DNA of 64,000 bases from Flavisphingomonas formosensis (GCF_009755815.1 NZ_WRPK01000008.1:124001-188000), one strand, 5' to 3'. Shown: positions 37,130-46,001, counted from the stretch's first letter. Program-made: numbers and translations. The notes: a model not told the origin generated them from the sequence alone.

Positions 37130-38205
37130 CACCGCTGCACCAGCTGCGCCGCACCCAGACCCGCGACCGGCATGCGCACCGCCCAAGGAAATTTCCGAGC
37201 GTCGGCCTGCTCGAACTGATTGACCGTCACCCCCGGCAGGTTCCGTCGATCGTAGACCGTCCCGAGCCGGAGTGAGAGGCTGGCTGGCGCCGCTAGGAAC
37301 AGCGCGATCTCGGTGACGCCCTGCCGCGAGAGCGCCATTACCGTGTCGAGGAACTGCTGAGTGAGCTGCTGCTGCTTCGCATCCGACCAGTGCGACGCGG
37401 TCGACCGGTCCTGCAGGTCCATCCGGACGATGGGCGCGGTAGGTTCGACGAGGCGAACGTCGGCGTCGAGCACGTCGTAGGAGGCGGATATGCAGAGTGC
37501 GATGCGGCTGGTGCCGGCGGCGACGTCGCCGAGCCCGGCGACGTCGAAGCGCCTGCCGTCGTCGTCCTCGTTCAGCGGGCGCCACACGTGCGCCTTGCGG
37601 TCCCAGTCCATGAACAGCGTTCGGTGCTCGTCATCGACGATCACGCCGAGTAGGAACAGGAGTGGCACGGGCGCGAGGCCGCCCAGTACGAAGGACACGT
37701 CGGCACGATCAATGCCGTCGGTGCGCCGCGAGATGTCGTCCGGAACGCCGGCGAGCTTCTGCAGCGCGCGTTCCGGGCTGACGATCTGACCATCGACTAG
37801 GCCCTGGCGGACATCGACGACGAAGGCGTCGCGCCGTCCCCGAACCGAAATCGGCACCGCCTTCTCCAGCGGCTCGCCCTGCCAGTCACGCAGGCCGCGC
37901 GCCTCGATCACGACGACCTTCTCGCGATTTTCACGACGGACGTCGCGGATCACCAGAAGCAGTCCCGTCAGGACGATGGTCGTGGCGACGATAAAAACAC
38001 CCCAGCTCAGTGCTGCGGCTCCACCCGAGGTGTCCCACGAGAAGATGAAGGGGCCGTCCTTGGTGGGGACCGTGATGCCGATGGTGAGGCTGGCCAGCAC
38101 CAGAGCATATAGTGGAACGCCGACCTTTATGAGCGATGCGCCGACAGACCGCCGCCTGAACACCCAGTCGATGAGCGAGCGCAGGAAATGGTTCAGCACG
38201 CTCAT
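37129..38205 (-). CDS. TM-SAVED CBASS effector
   Basis: 358 residues from ATG 38205. Two membrane segments (VGVPLYALVLASLTIGITV and ALSWGVFIVATTIVLTGLLLVI), a linker (VIEARGLRDWQGEPLEKAVP), and a C-terminal SAVED domain with EIALFLAAPASLSLRLG and FEQADARKFPWAVRMP. SAVED domains bind cyclic oligonucleotides; the membrane part would then break membrane integrity and stop phage growth. Start overlaps the cap3 stop (ATGA). Confidence 0.8.
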   Translation of the reverse strand: MSVLNHFLRSLIDWVFRRRSVGASLIKVGVPLYALVLASLTIGITVPTKDGPFIFSWDTSGGAAALSWGVFIVATTIVLTGLLLVIRDVRRENREKVVVIEARGLRDWQGEPLEKAVPISVRGRRDAFVVDVRQGLVDGQIVSPERALQKLAGVPDDISRRTDGIDRADVSFVLGGLAPVPLLFLLGVIVDDEHRTLFMDWDRKAHVWRPLNEDDDGRRFDVAGLGDVAAGTSRIALCISASYDVLDADVRLVEPTAPIVRMDLQDRSTASHWSDAKQQQLTQQFLDTVMALSRQGVTEIALFLAAPASLSLRLGTVYDRRNLPGVTVNQFEQADARKFPWAVRMPVAGLGAAQLVQR

Positions 38206-38660
38206 TGCTCCAGTATCTCGACGAGTGAGGGTTGAAGGCCACGGCGGAACAGCGTGCACGAGCTTGCGATCCGCCGCCACCAGTCGAGCCTCACGATGAA
38301 CAGCACCGCGAAGTCGATACCGCGCTCGCCGTGGACGAGCTCGAGCATCGACGCCGCGTCCTGCACACTGGGATCGACCGGGAAGCGGGGATGTGAATGC
38401 CACTCCCCGAGGTAGTTGAACCGGTCGTATTCGTTACTCGTGCGCCGGAAGAACGCGTCGAGCGCGTCGGCGTGCGCTTCGGGACTCCGCACGAAGTGCG
38501 CGCGGCCGCCGGCCTCCCCGTCGATCGAGAGGTCGACCACGCGGAAGTGGCCAGGCTCGATCTGCTCGCCCATGAGCACCCCGCCGATCTCGCGCCGGCC
38601 GGCGGCGCGGAGTGCGCGCCTGAGGGTTGCCCTGACCTCCGGCGCGATCTCAACCCTCAT
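38202..38660 (-). CDS. cap3: CBASS Cap3 JAB deconjugase
   Basis: 152 residues with a full JAMM site: Glu25 (EIGGVLMGE), then GEWHSHPRFPVDPSVQDAAS with His88, His90, Ser98 and Asp101. Cap3 cleaves the bond that Cap2 makes between the CD-NTase C-terminus and its targets, limiting the system. Overlaps cap2 by 11 bases. Confidence 0.88.
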   Translation of the reverse strand: MRVEIAPEVRATLRRALRAAGRREIGGVLMGEQIEPGHFRVVDLSIDGEAGGRAHFVRSPEAHADALDAFFRRTSNEYDRFNYLGEWHSHPRFPVDPSVQDAASMLELVHGERGIDFAVLFIVRLDWWRRIASSCTLFRRGLQPSLVEILEQ

Positions 38661-40365
38661 CGGTCTTCTTCGCTGTCAGGTCGGACAGCAGGCCCTTGAG
38701 CGCTTCGATGTCGCCGGAGCCCGGTTCGCCCCCCCAGGCGCCGCTTTCACCGAGGTCGATCGGACGGACGTCGAACGGGGCGGTGAACAGCCACCGGTCG
38801 CTGAGGCCGATGACATAGGCGGGGTAGGGGAAGGAGGTCGCCTCGGGCCGGGCCAGCAGGTCGATCGCGAAGCGCGACAGGTGTGACGCAATCACGCTGA
38901 CGTCGGCGTCGTCCGCGATCAGCGGGATGTCGCCCGTGCCCGTTTCCTCGTATGGTTTCGCCGAACCGTCGTCCGGCCAGTCGACGCCCTGCTCGGCATA
39001 CCAAGCCTCGATCCTCCGCCGCGCGGTAAGTGGCGTCGGATCGAACCCAGGCCGCAGCCGCACGACGATGCCGCCGGCACCGCCGCCGAAGACATGACCC
39101 CAGCACATAGGCTTCTCGGCCCGGCGCGCGATCGCGGAGCAGAGGTTGAAAACGGCCGGATCGGCGGTCGCGTCGACGATGAGGTCGCAAGTCTCGATCG
39201 CGGCCATCGTCGCGGCGGCCATCGCGCCACTCTCCTGGCCGCCGAGCGGGTTGGTACGGGCAGTAAAGGTGCAGTCGGCGTTGACCTCCGTCAGCCGTGC
39301 GCCGAGCGCCGGCGCCTTGTGCACGCCGACCGAACGCCAGTCGAGTTCGTTGCGGACGAGGTTTCCCGCCGACAGCACGTCGCCATCGACGAGAACGAAG
39401 TTCCTGACGCCGGAGCGGGCGAGTTGCACGGCGACCTTCGAGCCGACCGAGCCGCACCCGACGATCGCGACTTTGGCTGCCTTCAGCCTTTCGTATGTTG
39501 GGTCGAGCCTTACGCCGTCCGGCTCGGCGAAAATCGCGTCGTAGCTGATTAGTTTCCGCGCGCCCGGGTCGCCGAACACCATCGGGACGTGGATGCGCTG
39601 CCCGTCGAACAGGAGGATGCCGACCAGTTCGGAGCTATCCTTAAGGTCCGTCGCGAGGGCCGGGTAGCCATGGGCCCACAGCAGCGCCTTCAGTTCGTCG
39701 AAGTCCTTCGACGCGCGGCCACCGTCTGCTGGAACGCGCAACACCACAGCCCGGAAGGACCGTACGTGCCCGCCGCGCTTCTTCGACTCCCGCCAGAGCG
39801 GCGCGTCCGCCGGCCCGATGCGGGAGAGCTGCGCGACGTAGGTGCCGGCGACGTCCTGCTCCTGCATCTCGCCCTCCGCGACCTGGCCCTCCGCCAGCGA
39901 ACCGAGACCGGCCAGCGTGTCTTTGGAGAACAGGAATCGGAACGCAGAGTAGCGCATCCTCTGTGCCCGCGTCGTCCGGTGGTCGGCGGGTGCTGGCCGG
40001 CCGGTTTCGTCCTCGTCGGCGAGGAGACGATGCGCGCTCTCGATCATCATCGCGCCGGTTATATTCGCGGTCCAATTGTCCGGCCGATGTTGGAGGCAGA
40101 GCTCGCCCGATGGACCGTATTGGTGGCCGGACAGCAGCTCGCGGTCACGGGCGAGGATCGACGGGGCCGCGTCTGGAAAGAAGTCGTGGTAGATGAGCGT
40201 GAGCGGGATCCTTCGCTCGCCGATCTCCAGGTCGAAGTCGAACGCGAGTTGCGTGCCGACCAGCCGCATCTCCACGTTTGCCAGCCACGGGCTACGCTCG
40301 GCGAGGTCCCCGATCGCGTTCCGCTCGGACTGGGCGCGACCGGGCTGTTCGGCCCACCAGATCAA
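38650..40365 (-). CDS. cap2: CBASS Cap2 E1-E2 fusion
   Basis: 571 residues. N-terminal E2-like domain with Cys90 in GPSGELCLQHRPDNW; middle linker; C-terminal E1 domain with KVAIVGCGSVGSKVAVQLA at 298-316 and VLVDGDVLSAGNLVRNEL. Cap2 primes the CD-NTase by joining its C-terminus to other molecules in a ubiquitin-like way, which raises second-messenger synthesis. Start overlaps the CD-NTase stop (ATGA). Length is usual. Confidence 0.92.
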   Translation of the reverse strand: MIWWAEQPGRAQSERNAIGDLAERSPWLANVEMRLVGTQLAFDFDLEIGERRIPLTLIYHDFFPDAAPSILARDRELLSGHQYGPSGELCLQHRPDNWTANITGAMMIESAHRLLADEDETGRPAPADHRTTRAQRMRYSAFRFLFSKDTLAGLGSLAEGQVAEGEMQEQDVAGTYVAQLSRIGPADAPLWRESKKRGGHVRSFRAVVLRVPADGGRASKDFDELKALLWAHGYPALATDLKDSSELVGILLFDGQRIHVPMVFGDPGARKLISYDAIFAEPDGVRLDPTYERLKAAKVAIVGCGSVGSKVAVQLARSGVRNFVLVDGDVLSAGNLVRNELDWRSVGVHKAPALGARLTEVNADCTFTARTNPLGGQESGAMAAATMAAIETCDLIVDATADPAVFNLCSAIARRAEKPMCWGHVFGGGAGGIVVRLRPGFDPTPLTARRRIEAWYAEQGVDWPDDGSAKPYEETGTGDIPLIADDADVSVIASHLSRFAIDLLARPEATSFPYPAYVIGLSDRWLFTAPFDVRPIDLGESGAWGGEPGSGDIEALKGLLSDLTAKKTDEG

Positions 40366-41567
40366 GCGAAGCCCTTGGGGGACGTCGGCTCGCGTCGAGT
40401 GTTCGGGAACGCCGGCACGCTCGCCGCTCCCGTGCCGATGATCGCGGTGGAGGCGGCTGGGCGGAGCATGCTGCCCGAGGGCGGGTCCATTCGGGCGGCC
40501 GCCTTTTCAGCGATGACGCCCATCCTCGGTGCGATGCTCTCGACGAGGCGCCGGCGCTCGACCTGCTGCGCCAGTTGGCCGAAGTCGTGGCGCGCCTGCG
40601 CGAGCCACTCGAAAAAGGCGTTCTGCCGCTCGGGATGCGTCGGCCACTTGTCCGCGAAGTTCTCGAGCGGGTCGGACGGGTTGCGGATGATACAATTCTG
40701 GCCGTCATGCTCGATGAAACGGTCCATCCTCGCCAGGATCGTGTAAAGCGCGTCGGAGATCTTCTCCTCGCCGTTGTAGGCGTGCGCGGCGAGCGTCGTG
40801 ATAATGACTGAGATCGGCCGTTCATCGTAGCGGTCCACGAACATGCCGTCGCGGTGCCGCTTGAGGATCATGATCGCGGACTGTAGCGGCGTGCGGACCC
40901 GGTATTCCGGAATGTCCTCGACGCTGGCCCGCACCGATTCCGCGATTGCGAGCCGCTTCCGTTCGAAGATCGGCCCCATGCGCAGCTGGAACCACTTCGC
41001 ATATCCCTTCGGGTTGGACCGCTGCCACTCGTCGGAGATGTACTCGTAGGTCGGCGACCGCACGTCGGTGACGACGATGGCCGTCTCCGAAAAGCGGGTG
41101 TCGAGGCCGTATGCCTCGAGCAGCAGCTTCTGACGCGAGTTGTTCGGAACCGCCGGCACGATGTCCATGTGGAACTGCGCGCCGTCGGAGTAGGACAGCA
41201 CCCAGCACCGCTTACCCTCGGTCACGGGCTTCACCATGTTCTGCGCTATGCGATACGCCTTGATCTCGTCGCCGACGAGTTTCTTGAGCGCTTTCTGACT
41301 AAGGTCGCCGGTGCCGAGCAGCCGCAACTCGCAGACAGAATCGACGTCATATTCCTCTTCGTCGTTCAGCGGGCGGATCGCAGTGCCGAGGCGGAAGGAC
41401 CCCTGCACGTAGATCTGCGGGTTGTAACGCAGGACGGTCGATTCCGGGCGGTGCAGCCAAGCCCCGAGCGATGCGTAGCTGCGGCACGCTTGATCGTATC
41501 GCGTCTCGCTGATCGCGAGCGCGTCGGCCAGTGCGGCAAGGTATTCGTCAGCGCTTTTCGTCGTCAT
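40362..41567 (-). CDS. CBASS CD-NTase (cyclic oligonucleotide synthase)
   Basis: 401 residues from ATG 41567, with GGAGG 8 bases upstream. Nucleotidyltransferase site: Gly56-Ser57 in YVQGSFRLGTAIRP, Asp74 and Asp76 in EEEYDVDSV, and Asp135 in FHMDIVPA. The C-terminus ends TSPKGFA, the exposed tail that Cap2 would conjugate. It makes a cyclic di- or trinucleotide on phage infection; the SAVED effector suggests a cyclic trinucleotide, but this cannot be told from sequence. First gene of a five-gene operon. Confidence 0.92.
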   Translation of the reverse strand: MTTKSADEYLAALADALAISETRYDQACRSYASLGAWLHRPESTVLRYNPQIYVQGSFRLGTAIRPLNDEEEYDVDSVCELRLLGTGDLSQKALKKLVGDEIKAYRIAQNMVKPVTEGKRCWVLSYSDGAQFHMDIVPAVPNNSRQKLLLEAYGLDTRFSETAIVVTDVRSPTYEYISDEWQRSNPKGYAKWFQLRMGPIFERKRLAIAESVRASVEDIPEYRVRTPLQSAIMILKRHRDGMFVDRYDERPISVIITTLAAHAYNGEEKISDALYTILARMDRFIEHDGQNCIIRNPSDPLENFADKWPTHPERQNAFFEWLAQARHDFGQLAQQVERRRLVESIAPRMGVIAEKAAARMDPPSGSMLRPAASTAIIGTGAASVPAFPNTRREPTSPKGFA

Positions 41568-41999
41568 GGTTAGCCCCTCCCTTCTGTATTTGTTCTCGGC
41601 CGCAGGGTTTTCAACAGGTTGGGCTCCACTAATCTGCATCAATATGGAGATGCCTGTGGAAATGCGTTCAGCGGGTTTACGCAACAGCATCCCAAGCTCG
41701 GTGATTTCTGAAGATCATTCGCTTGGGCTGCTGACGCGCGCCGGTAGCCGGTTTGTGAAGTCTAAACGAATGACTGCTCTACCCTATGGCCACACAATAC
41801 CCGCCGGTCGGCAATCGGCCCGGTTTCGGTTGTTCCACGATGGCAGCCGGGCGACCACTGAAGGTCGGCTTCTGACGAGAGCTGCCGTTCGGCATGTCGG
41901 GTACGAACGGCAGCAAAGTCCCAGACCCGGTCATATTTTGTCCGCTTTCAGGCGCGGCGGGATCGATGTCGAACGGCGAGAACCGGGGCACCCCTTTCC
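41568..41999. other. Gene-free stretch upstream of CBASS
   Basis: 432 bases. Holds the CBASS promoter region near 41570-41640 and a set of degenerate motifs (GGTCGGCTTCTGACGA, GAGCTGCCGTTCGGCA, GTCCGCTTTCAGG) shared in altered form with other gene-free stretches. No RNA gene or terminator recognised. Confidence 0.4.
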
Positions 42000-42200
42000 C
42001 TATCGTTGGCGATCGATGAACGCGGCGAGCCCCGCCATCGGCACAAGTGTCATAGCGCCGACCTTGATGATTTCGATCTCGCCGGCCTTGATCAGTTGGT
42101 AGAGCTTGGATCGGCCGATGCCTGTCAGCCGGCACGCCTCGGGGATACGAACGCTCAGCGGTGCGAACGGGGAAGCGGCCTCGGCCTGTATCGGTGTCAT
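42000..42200 (-). CDS. AlpA/excisionase-type HTH protein
   Basis: 66 residues with RIPEACRLTGIGRSKLYQLI, a winged helix-turn-helix of the excisionase/MerR type, and the following wing GEIEIIKVGAMTLVP. Its start overlaps the CopG-like gene by 4 bases, so it belongs to the mobilisation set. It may act as recombination directionality factor for the element or as transcription regulator. Confidence 0.75.
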   Translation of the reverse strand: MTPIQAEAASPFAPLSVRIPEACRLTGIGRSKLYQLIKAGEIEIIKVGAMTLVPMAGLAAFIDRQR

Positions 42201-42610
42201 TCGGCCTTCTCCGGGTGCGGGGTCGTCGGCAGGCTGGGTGTGCCGCCGGCCCGCCTGCGCCCGACCAGGTCGACGAACGCCTCGTAGCGCCTGCGCCCGA
42301 GCAAGGCGGTCTCGCGATCAAACGGCGGCTGGTGCGCGACCAGGGTGAGCTGGTGCTGGACGAACGTGCCAAGTGCCTCGACCAGCGTGTCGACCTTCTC
42401 CTCGATCCGCGCGGCGGTGCGGTTCTGCCGGTCGAGCCGGCCCCCGAACCGCTGGTCGAGCTCATGGCCGGCACGGCGATCGAACCAGGCGGTGAGCGCG
42501 TCGGTGAGGATCGCGGTCTTGGACGATCCGGGCTTCGCGGCGAACATATCGAGCTTCTCCGACAGGTCGTCGGGCAGGTAGAACTGGTGGCGGGTCTTCT
42601 GCATCTTCAT
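42197..42610 (-). CDS. CopG/TraJ-like mobilisation accessory protein
   Basis: About 137 residues; ATG 42610 (MKMQKTRHQFYLPDDLSEKL) chosen, ATG 42619 possible. The N-terminus is a ribbon-helix-helix domain (RHQFYLPDDLSEKLDMFAA, SSKTAILTDALTAWFDRR), followed by a coiled coil (RQNRTAARIEEKVDTLVEAL). Such proteins bind oriT and help the relaxase nick DNA. It lies 93 bases downstream of the relaxase gene. Confidence 0.75.
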   Translation of the reverse strand: MKMQKTRHQFYLPDDLSEKLDMFAAKPGSSKTAILTDALTAWFDRRAGHELDQRFGGRLDRQNRTAARIEEKVDTLVEALGTFVQHQLTLVAHQPPFDRETALLGRRRYEAFVDLVGRRRAGGTPSLPTTPHPEKAE

Positions 42611-42703
42611 CGGTCCCATCCCTGGGAGCGATCATCCGCCCGCCGCGCCGCTCCGGCAATTACGGTCTCGGCGCAGCACGACGCGCCGGGACACAGGCCG
42701 GGC

Positions 42704-44668
42704 TCAGCCGATGCCGAGTCCGCGCGACCGGCCGATCGTCCAGCTGACGCCGCCTTCGCGCACGATGCCCGATACCGTCTGGCCGAGCTCACGCTCCAGC
42801 ACCGGTCGCCAGGGCACCAGCGTGAACTCGCGCGAGCGCTCGATCAGCGCGAACCGCTGGTCGCCGACCTGGACCGGGCGGCGGTAAATGCCTTCGACCG
42901 CTTCGCCGGGAGCGGCTTCGGTGAACGCGAGACCCAGCTCGCGCGATAGCTGCCCCGCCACCCGGCGAAACTCGCGCCGGCGCAGCGCCTCGACCAGATC
43001 CGGCCGGTAGCGCGTCGTCTCGTCCTCGATGATGGCAAGCTGCTGCGCGACCAGCCATTGCCGGCGCCGGTCGAGCGCCTGGCGCACTTCCGCTCCGAAC
43101 CCGCGCCCCAGATCGGCGGGCTCGCGCGCGACGAGCGCATGATCGAGCCAGGTCGCGCCGTCATGCTCGGGCAGCAGGGCAAGCGGTCGCTCCGACAGCG
43201 TCTCGATCAGCACGGGCGTCCGCTCCGCCTGGCGATGCTCATAGGCCTGGGCCCTTGCGAGATGGTCGGGCGCGATGACCCATGTCCCATCTGGCTCACG
43301 CTCGACGCCTCCGGTAGCCCTGCGGATCGCTTCGAGCCGGCGGATATGCGCCTCGGCGAAGGCCTGGCTGGCCATGCGATCGTGGCGCAGGTGGATGTCG
43401 ACGTTGTAGCGTCCCTCGTGCGCGGCCGCGATCGCAGCCACGGTGCGATCGACATCCCGAGGTTCGACCGGTCGCGCCATGATGCGCAGGATCGCATTCT
43501 CCGGAATGGCATCCGGCGCATGGCCGATGTCGACATAATGGCTGCGGCCATCGATACCGTCGACGATCAGATAATGGCGGTCGGCATGTTCGTCGGAAAG
43601 GCCACGCAGCACGACCCGGCCGACGATCGGCTCTGCGGTTCCTCCTGCGGGATCGAACAGCGCATAGTCGACGGGAGAGCGCTCGGGCAGCCGCTCGCGC
43701 ATCGCCTGGCTCATCGTGCGGATGATGTCGCCGCGCATGCCCATCCGTCTCAGCACCGGCTCCAGCTCGGGATCGAGCCGCCAGCGACCGCGTCCTTCCT
43801 CTCGGGCGAGCGCCATGCGCTCGAGCGTGCGCAGGCGTGCCGCGCGCAGCGCCTGCTCGGCAGGATCGCGATGCCGGGCGGAGACCAGACCGTCGGCGTC
43901 GATCGAGGCGACCATGCGGCGATCGATGGTGGTGAACCGCTCCTGCCCGATCTCGCGCTGGCGCGAGGCCATGATCTCCCGGTCGGTGCGCGGGCCGAGG
44001 TCGAGGTTGACCAGCTCGGCCGCGCGCATGCGCAGGCCCTGGGTCAGATATTCGCGAGCGATCACCAGGTCCTTGCCCCTGTCGTCCTTCCCACGGACAA
44101 TGAGATGGGCGTGCGGATGGCCGGTGTTGAAGTGGTCGACCGCCACCCAGTCGAGCGGCGTGCCGAGATCCTGTCCGGCCTGTTCCATCAGCCGGCGGAC
44201 GAGCGGCTTGAGGTCGTCATAGTCCGCACCGTCCTCGGGCGCGACGATGAACCGGAACTGGTGGCGGTCGTCCTTCCCCCGTTCGAGGAAGGCCTTGCCA
44301 TCGACTGCATCCCGCTCGGCACCATAGAGCGATCCGCGCTCGCCCTCGCGGGTGGTGCCGTCGCGCTGCAGGTAGCGCAGATGCGCGACCGCGCCGGCAG
44401 CGCCCTTGCCAGCGAGCCGGACGATCCGCGCCTTGACGACGACACGGCGCGCTCGTGGTCCGGCGAACCGGTCGGAGCTGGCGAGCACCCGGCCGACGCC
44501 GGCACCGCGGCCGATGCGGCTGCCGTCGAACCGGCGGCTGCGGGTTCCGGCCGGCCTGATGCCGCCGGCGAGGTTCGCTGCCCTGCGCACGCGATGGAGG
44601 AAGGGCTTGCCGCCCGAGCGGTCGCCGATGTGACCGAGGCACAGTTCGAAATCCTCGTCGCCTGCCAT
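42704..44668 (-). CDS. traI: Relaxase (VirD2/TraI-like, DUF3363 type)
   Basis: 654 residues from ATG 44668 (MAGDEDFELCLGHIGDRSGG); an upstream extension is shadow. The histidine cluster DHFNTGHPHAHLIVRG with His179, His184, His186 and His188 binds the metal ion for cutting at oriT; a catalytic Tyr is likely in HLRYLQRDG (Tyr99) or GSLYGAERD (Tyr115). The C-terminal half is the DUF3363 region (RRQWLVAQQLAIIEDETTRY, VEGIYRRPVQVGDQRFALIE). It nicks one strand and leads it through the Trb channel via TraG. Confidence 0.9.
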   Translation of the reverse strand: MAGDEDFELCLGHIGDRSGGKPFLHRVRRAANLAGGIRPAGTRSRRFDGSRIGRGAGVGRVLASSDRFAGPRARRVVVKARIVRLAGKGAAGAVAHLRYLQRDGTTREGERGSLYGAERDAVDGKAFLERGKDDRHQFRFIVAPEDGADYDDLKPLVRRLMEQAGQDLGTPLDWVAVDHFNTGHPHAHLIVRGKDDRGKDLVIAREYLTQGLRMRAAELVNLDLGPRTDREIMASRQREIGQERFTTIDRRMVASIDADGLVSARHRDPAEQALRAARLRTLERMALAREEGRGRWRLDPELEPVLRRMGMRGDIIRTMSQAMRERLPERSPVDYALFDPAGGTAEPIVGRVVLRGLSDEHADRHYLIVDGIDGRSHYVDIGHAPDAIPENAILRIMARPVEPRDVDRTVAAIAAAHEGRYNVDIHLRHDRMASQAFAEAHIRRLEAIRRATGGVEREPDGTWVIAPDHLARAQAYEHRQAERTPVLIETLSERPLALLPEHDGATWLDHALVAREPADLGRGFGAEVRQALDRRRQWLVAQQLAIIEDETTRYRPDLVEALRRREFRRVAGQLSRELGLAFTEAAPGEAVEGIYRRPVQVGDQRFALIERSREFTLVPWRPVLERELGQTVSGIVREGGVSWTIGRSRGLGIG

Positions 44669-45017
44669 CGGACACGCCTTCGTGAAGGGATGATCGACAG
44701 CGATGAGGGCGCCGATAGCCGCCGGTTCAAGGGGCCTCCATGATCCGGCCCGCGGACACGGGCTCCCGCCTATCGATGGAGGCTGGTCCACGCTCATGCC
44801 TCCCTAGCAAAGGACGTGCAGGCGCCACCTTTGCCGACGCTCGGAGGCAAAGCTTCAATCTTGCTCTCCGCGATTTTCCCGATTTTCTCCTCCTCCTGCC
44901 GCTCCCCTTCCATCGCCACTTCCTCTCTTCCCGGGCGGATGCCACGCCGCCGAGACATGAAAAAGCCGGGACGCGATGCCTGTCCGACACCGCGCCCCGG
45001 CCTTGTTCGACGGTGGT
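44669..45017. other. Intergenic region upstream of the relaxase
   Basis: 349 bases. It holds the terminator of the gene at 45018 and, nearer the relaxase, an inverted repeat GGAGGC (44778-44783) with GCCTCC (44798-44803). An oriT is often near the relaxase gene, so this is a place to look for it, but nothing in the sequence proves it. Confidence 0.35.
44960..45001 (-). terminator. Rho-independent terminator (minus strand)
   Basis: Read on the minus strand, GCCGGGGCGCG pairs with CGCGTCCCGGC (one mismatch pair) and is followed by TTTTTCATG. It ends 17 bases after the stop of the gene at 45018 and so separates it from the relaxase unit. Confidence 0.8.
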
Positions 45018-45377
45018 TCACCGCATCATCGCATAGGCTTCCAGCGCCTCCTCTTCGTGTTCGAAGCTGCGCCTTGCGATCAATCCCTGCGCATTGCCGT
45101 CACCATCGACGATGCTCACTCCGGCGAACCAAAGTCCATCGAGCCGCCCGAAAATCGCCACCCGATTCAGTTGATCATCGTCGTCATCGAGCCCCTCATA
45201 GCTGCCGAGCCAGCGCTCCAACACGCGCGCATCCCAGAGGAAATCACTCTGTTCCGCGTCCAGGAACCGCTGCGCCAGCGCCTCGCCGACACCCCGTCCG
45301 AACTCGATCTCAAGTCCAGCGACCAATGCCGTCATCACCCGATCGCATGCGCCGCCAATGCTCTGAACCATAGCCAT
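45018..45377 (-). CDS. ICE-associated protein of unknown function
   Basis: 119 residues from ATG 45377, with GGAGG 5 bases upstream. Acidic protein: MAMVQSIGGACDRVMTALVA, FLDAEQSDFLWDARVLERWL, then LNRVAIFGRLDGLWFAGVSI. No motif of an enzyme. It has its own terminator and a strong ribosome site, so it is expressed alone. Likely a conserved accessory protein of this ICE type. Confidence 0.65.
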   Translation of the reverse strand: MAMVQSIGGACDRVMTALVAGLEIEFGRGVGEALAQRFLDAEQSDFLWDARVLERWLGSYEGLDDDDDQLNRVAIFGRLDGLWFAGVSIVDGDGNAQGLIARRSFEHEEEALEAYAMMR

Positions 45378-45731
45378 ATTCGCCTCCACGCTTGAGCGTC
45401 CTCCGATCGAGGACAGCCCTGTCCCGACGGGCGGCGGAGCGGCTGTCAGGGCCGCTGGAGGCGAGAGCCGGAAGCGCCGCGCAGCGGCGGCGGAGGAGCC
45501 GATTTTGTCGCATGGAAACAAACAGACGCGCGTGCGCAGCACGCTCATCATTGCGGAAAAATTGGAGGGGCCGCCGGCCTTGCACAGCCGCTTCGCCGCC
45601 CGTCATGCTCGGAGGTTTTGCCGAGACGAGCCCTTCCACCCGCTCGCCTCGGGCGGTCTGCGGTAGAAGCTAGCGCTATACCAACAGGCGATAAGGCCCG
45701 CCATTCGCGAACAGATGGAGCGCGCGCCTGG
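45378..45731. other. Intergenic region without a supported gene
   Basis: 354 bases. The open frame continues upstream of the gene at 45018 through here but gives shadow-like sequence. Nothing recognised besides the presumed promoter for 45018-45377. Confidence 0.35.
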
Positions 45732-45833
45732 CTAGAATAGCATGGCGCCCAGCAGCGCGGCGACGAAGGCGCCTGCGATGGCAATCCCGATCCAGACAAG
45801 CGCGCGGTCGCTCAACAGCGGTTTGCGAGACAT
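45732..45833 (-). CDS. Very small single-pass membrane protein
   Basis: 33 codons: MSRKPLLSDRALVWIGIAIA followed by GAFVAALLGAMLF and a TAG stop. Positive residues at the N-terminus and one perfect hydrophobic helix to the end give a membrane protein with its N-terminus inside. No strong ribosome site is seen. Such sequences do not arise often by chance, but this is the only support. Confidence 0.4.
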   Translation of the reverse strand: MSRKPLLSDRALVWIGIAIAGAFVAALLGAMLF

Positions 45834-45960
45834 GGCGTGCCGAAGCCCGGCTGCGCGGTCAAGGCAAGCCGGTAAACATCCATTCCAGAGGGAATGGCCC
45901 AAAATTTCGCAAAAAAATCAGATATCTATCGCGTCCATGGAGCTAGCCGAGCATAGCGAA

Positions 45961-45992
45961 TGCCCCCCGCGCCACGATCGGCGCGGGGGGCA
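45961..45992 (-). terminator. Strong GC hairpin after DUF736 gene
   Basis: TGCCCCCCGCGCC (45961-45973) pairs perfectly with GGCGCGGGGGGCA (45980-45992) around a 6-base loop. It lies 9 bases after the DUF736 stop codon. The T-run is poor, so it may be a stabilising 3' hairpin as much as a terminator. Confidence 0.6.
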
Positions 45993-46001
45993 CCCCACCG
46001 G

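Noticed and set aside
43058-44743. 561-codon plus-strand frame opposite the relaxase
   Set aside because: Shadow of the relaxase, whose HxDH-type motif is clear on the minus strand.
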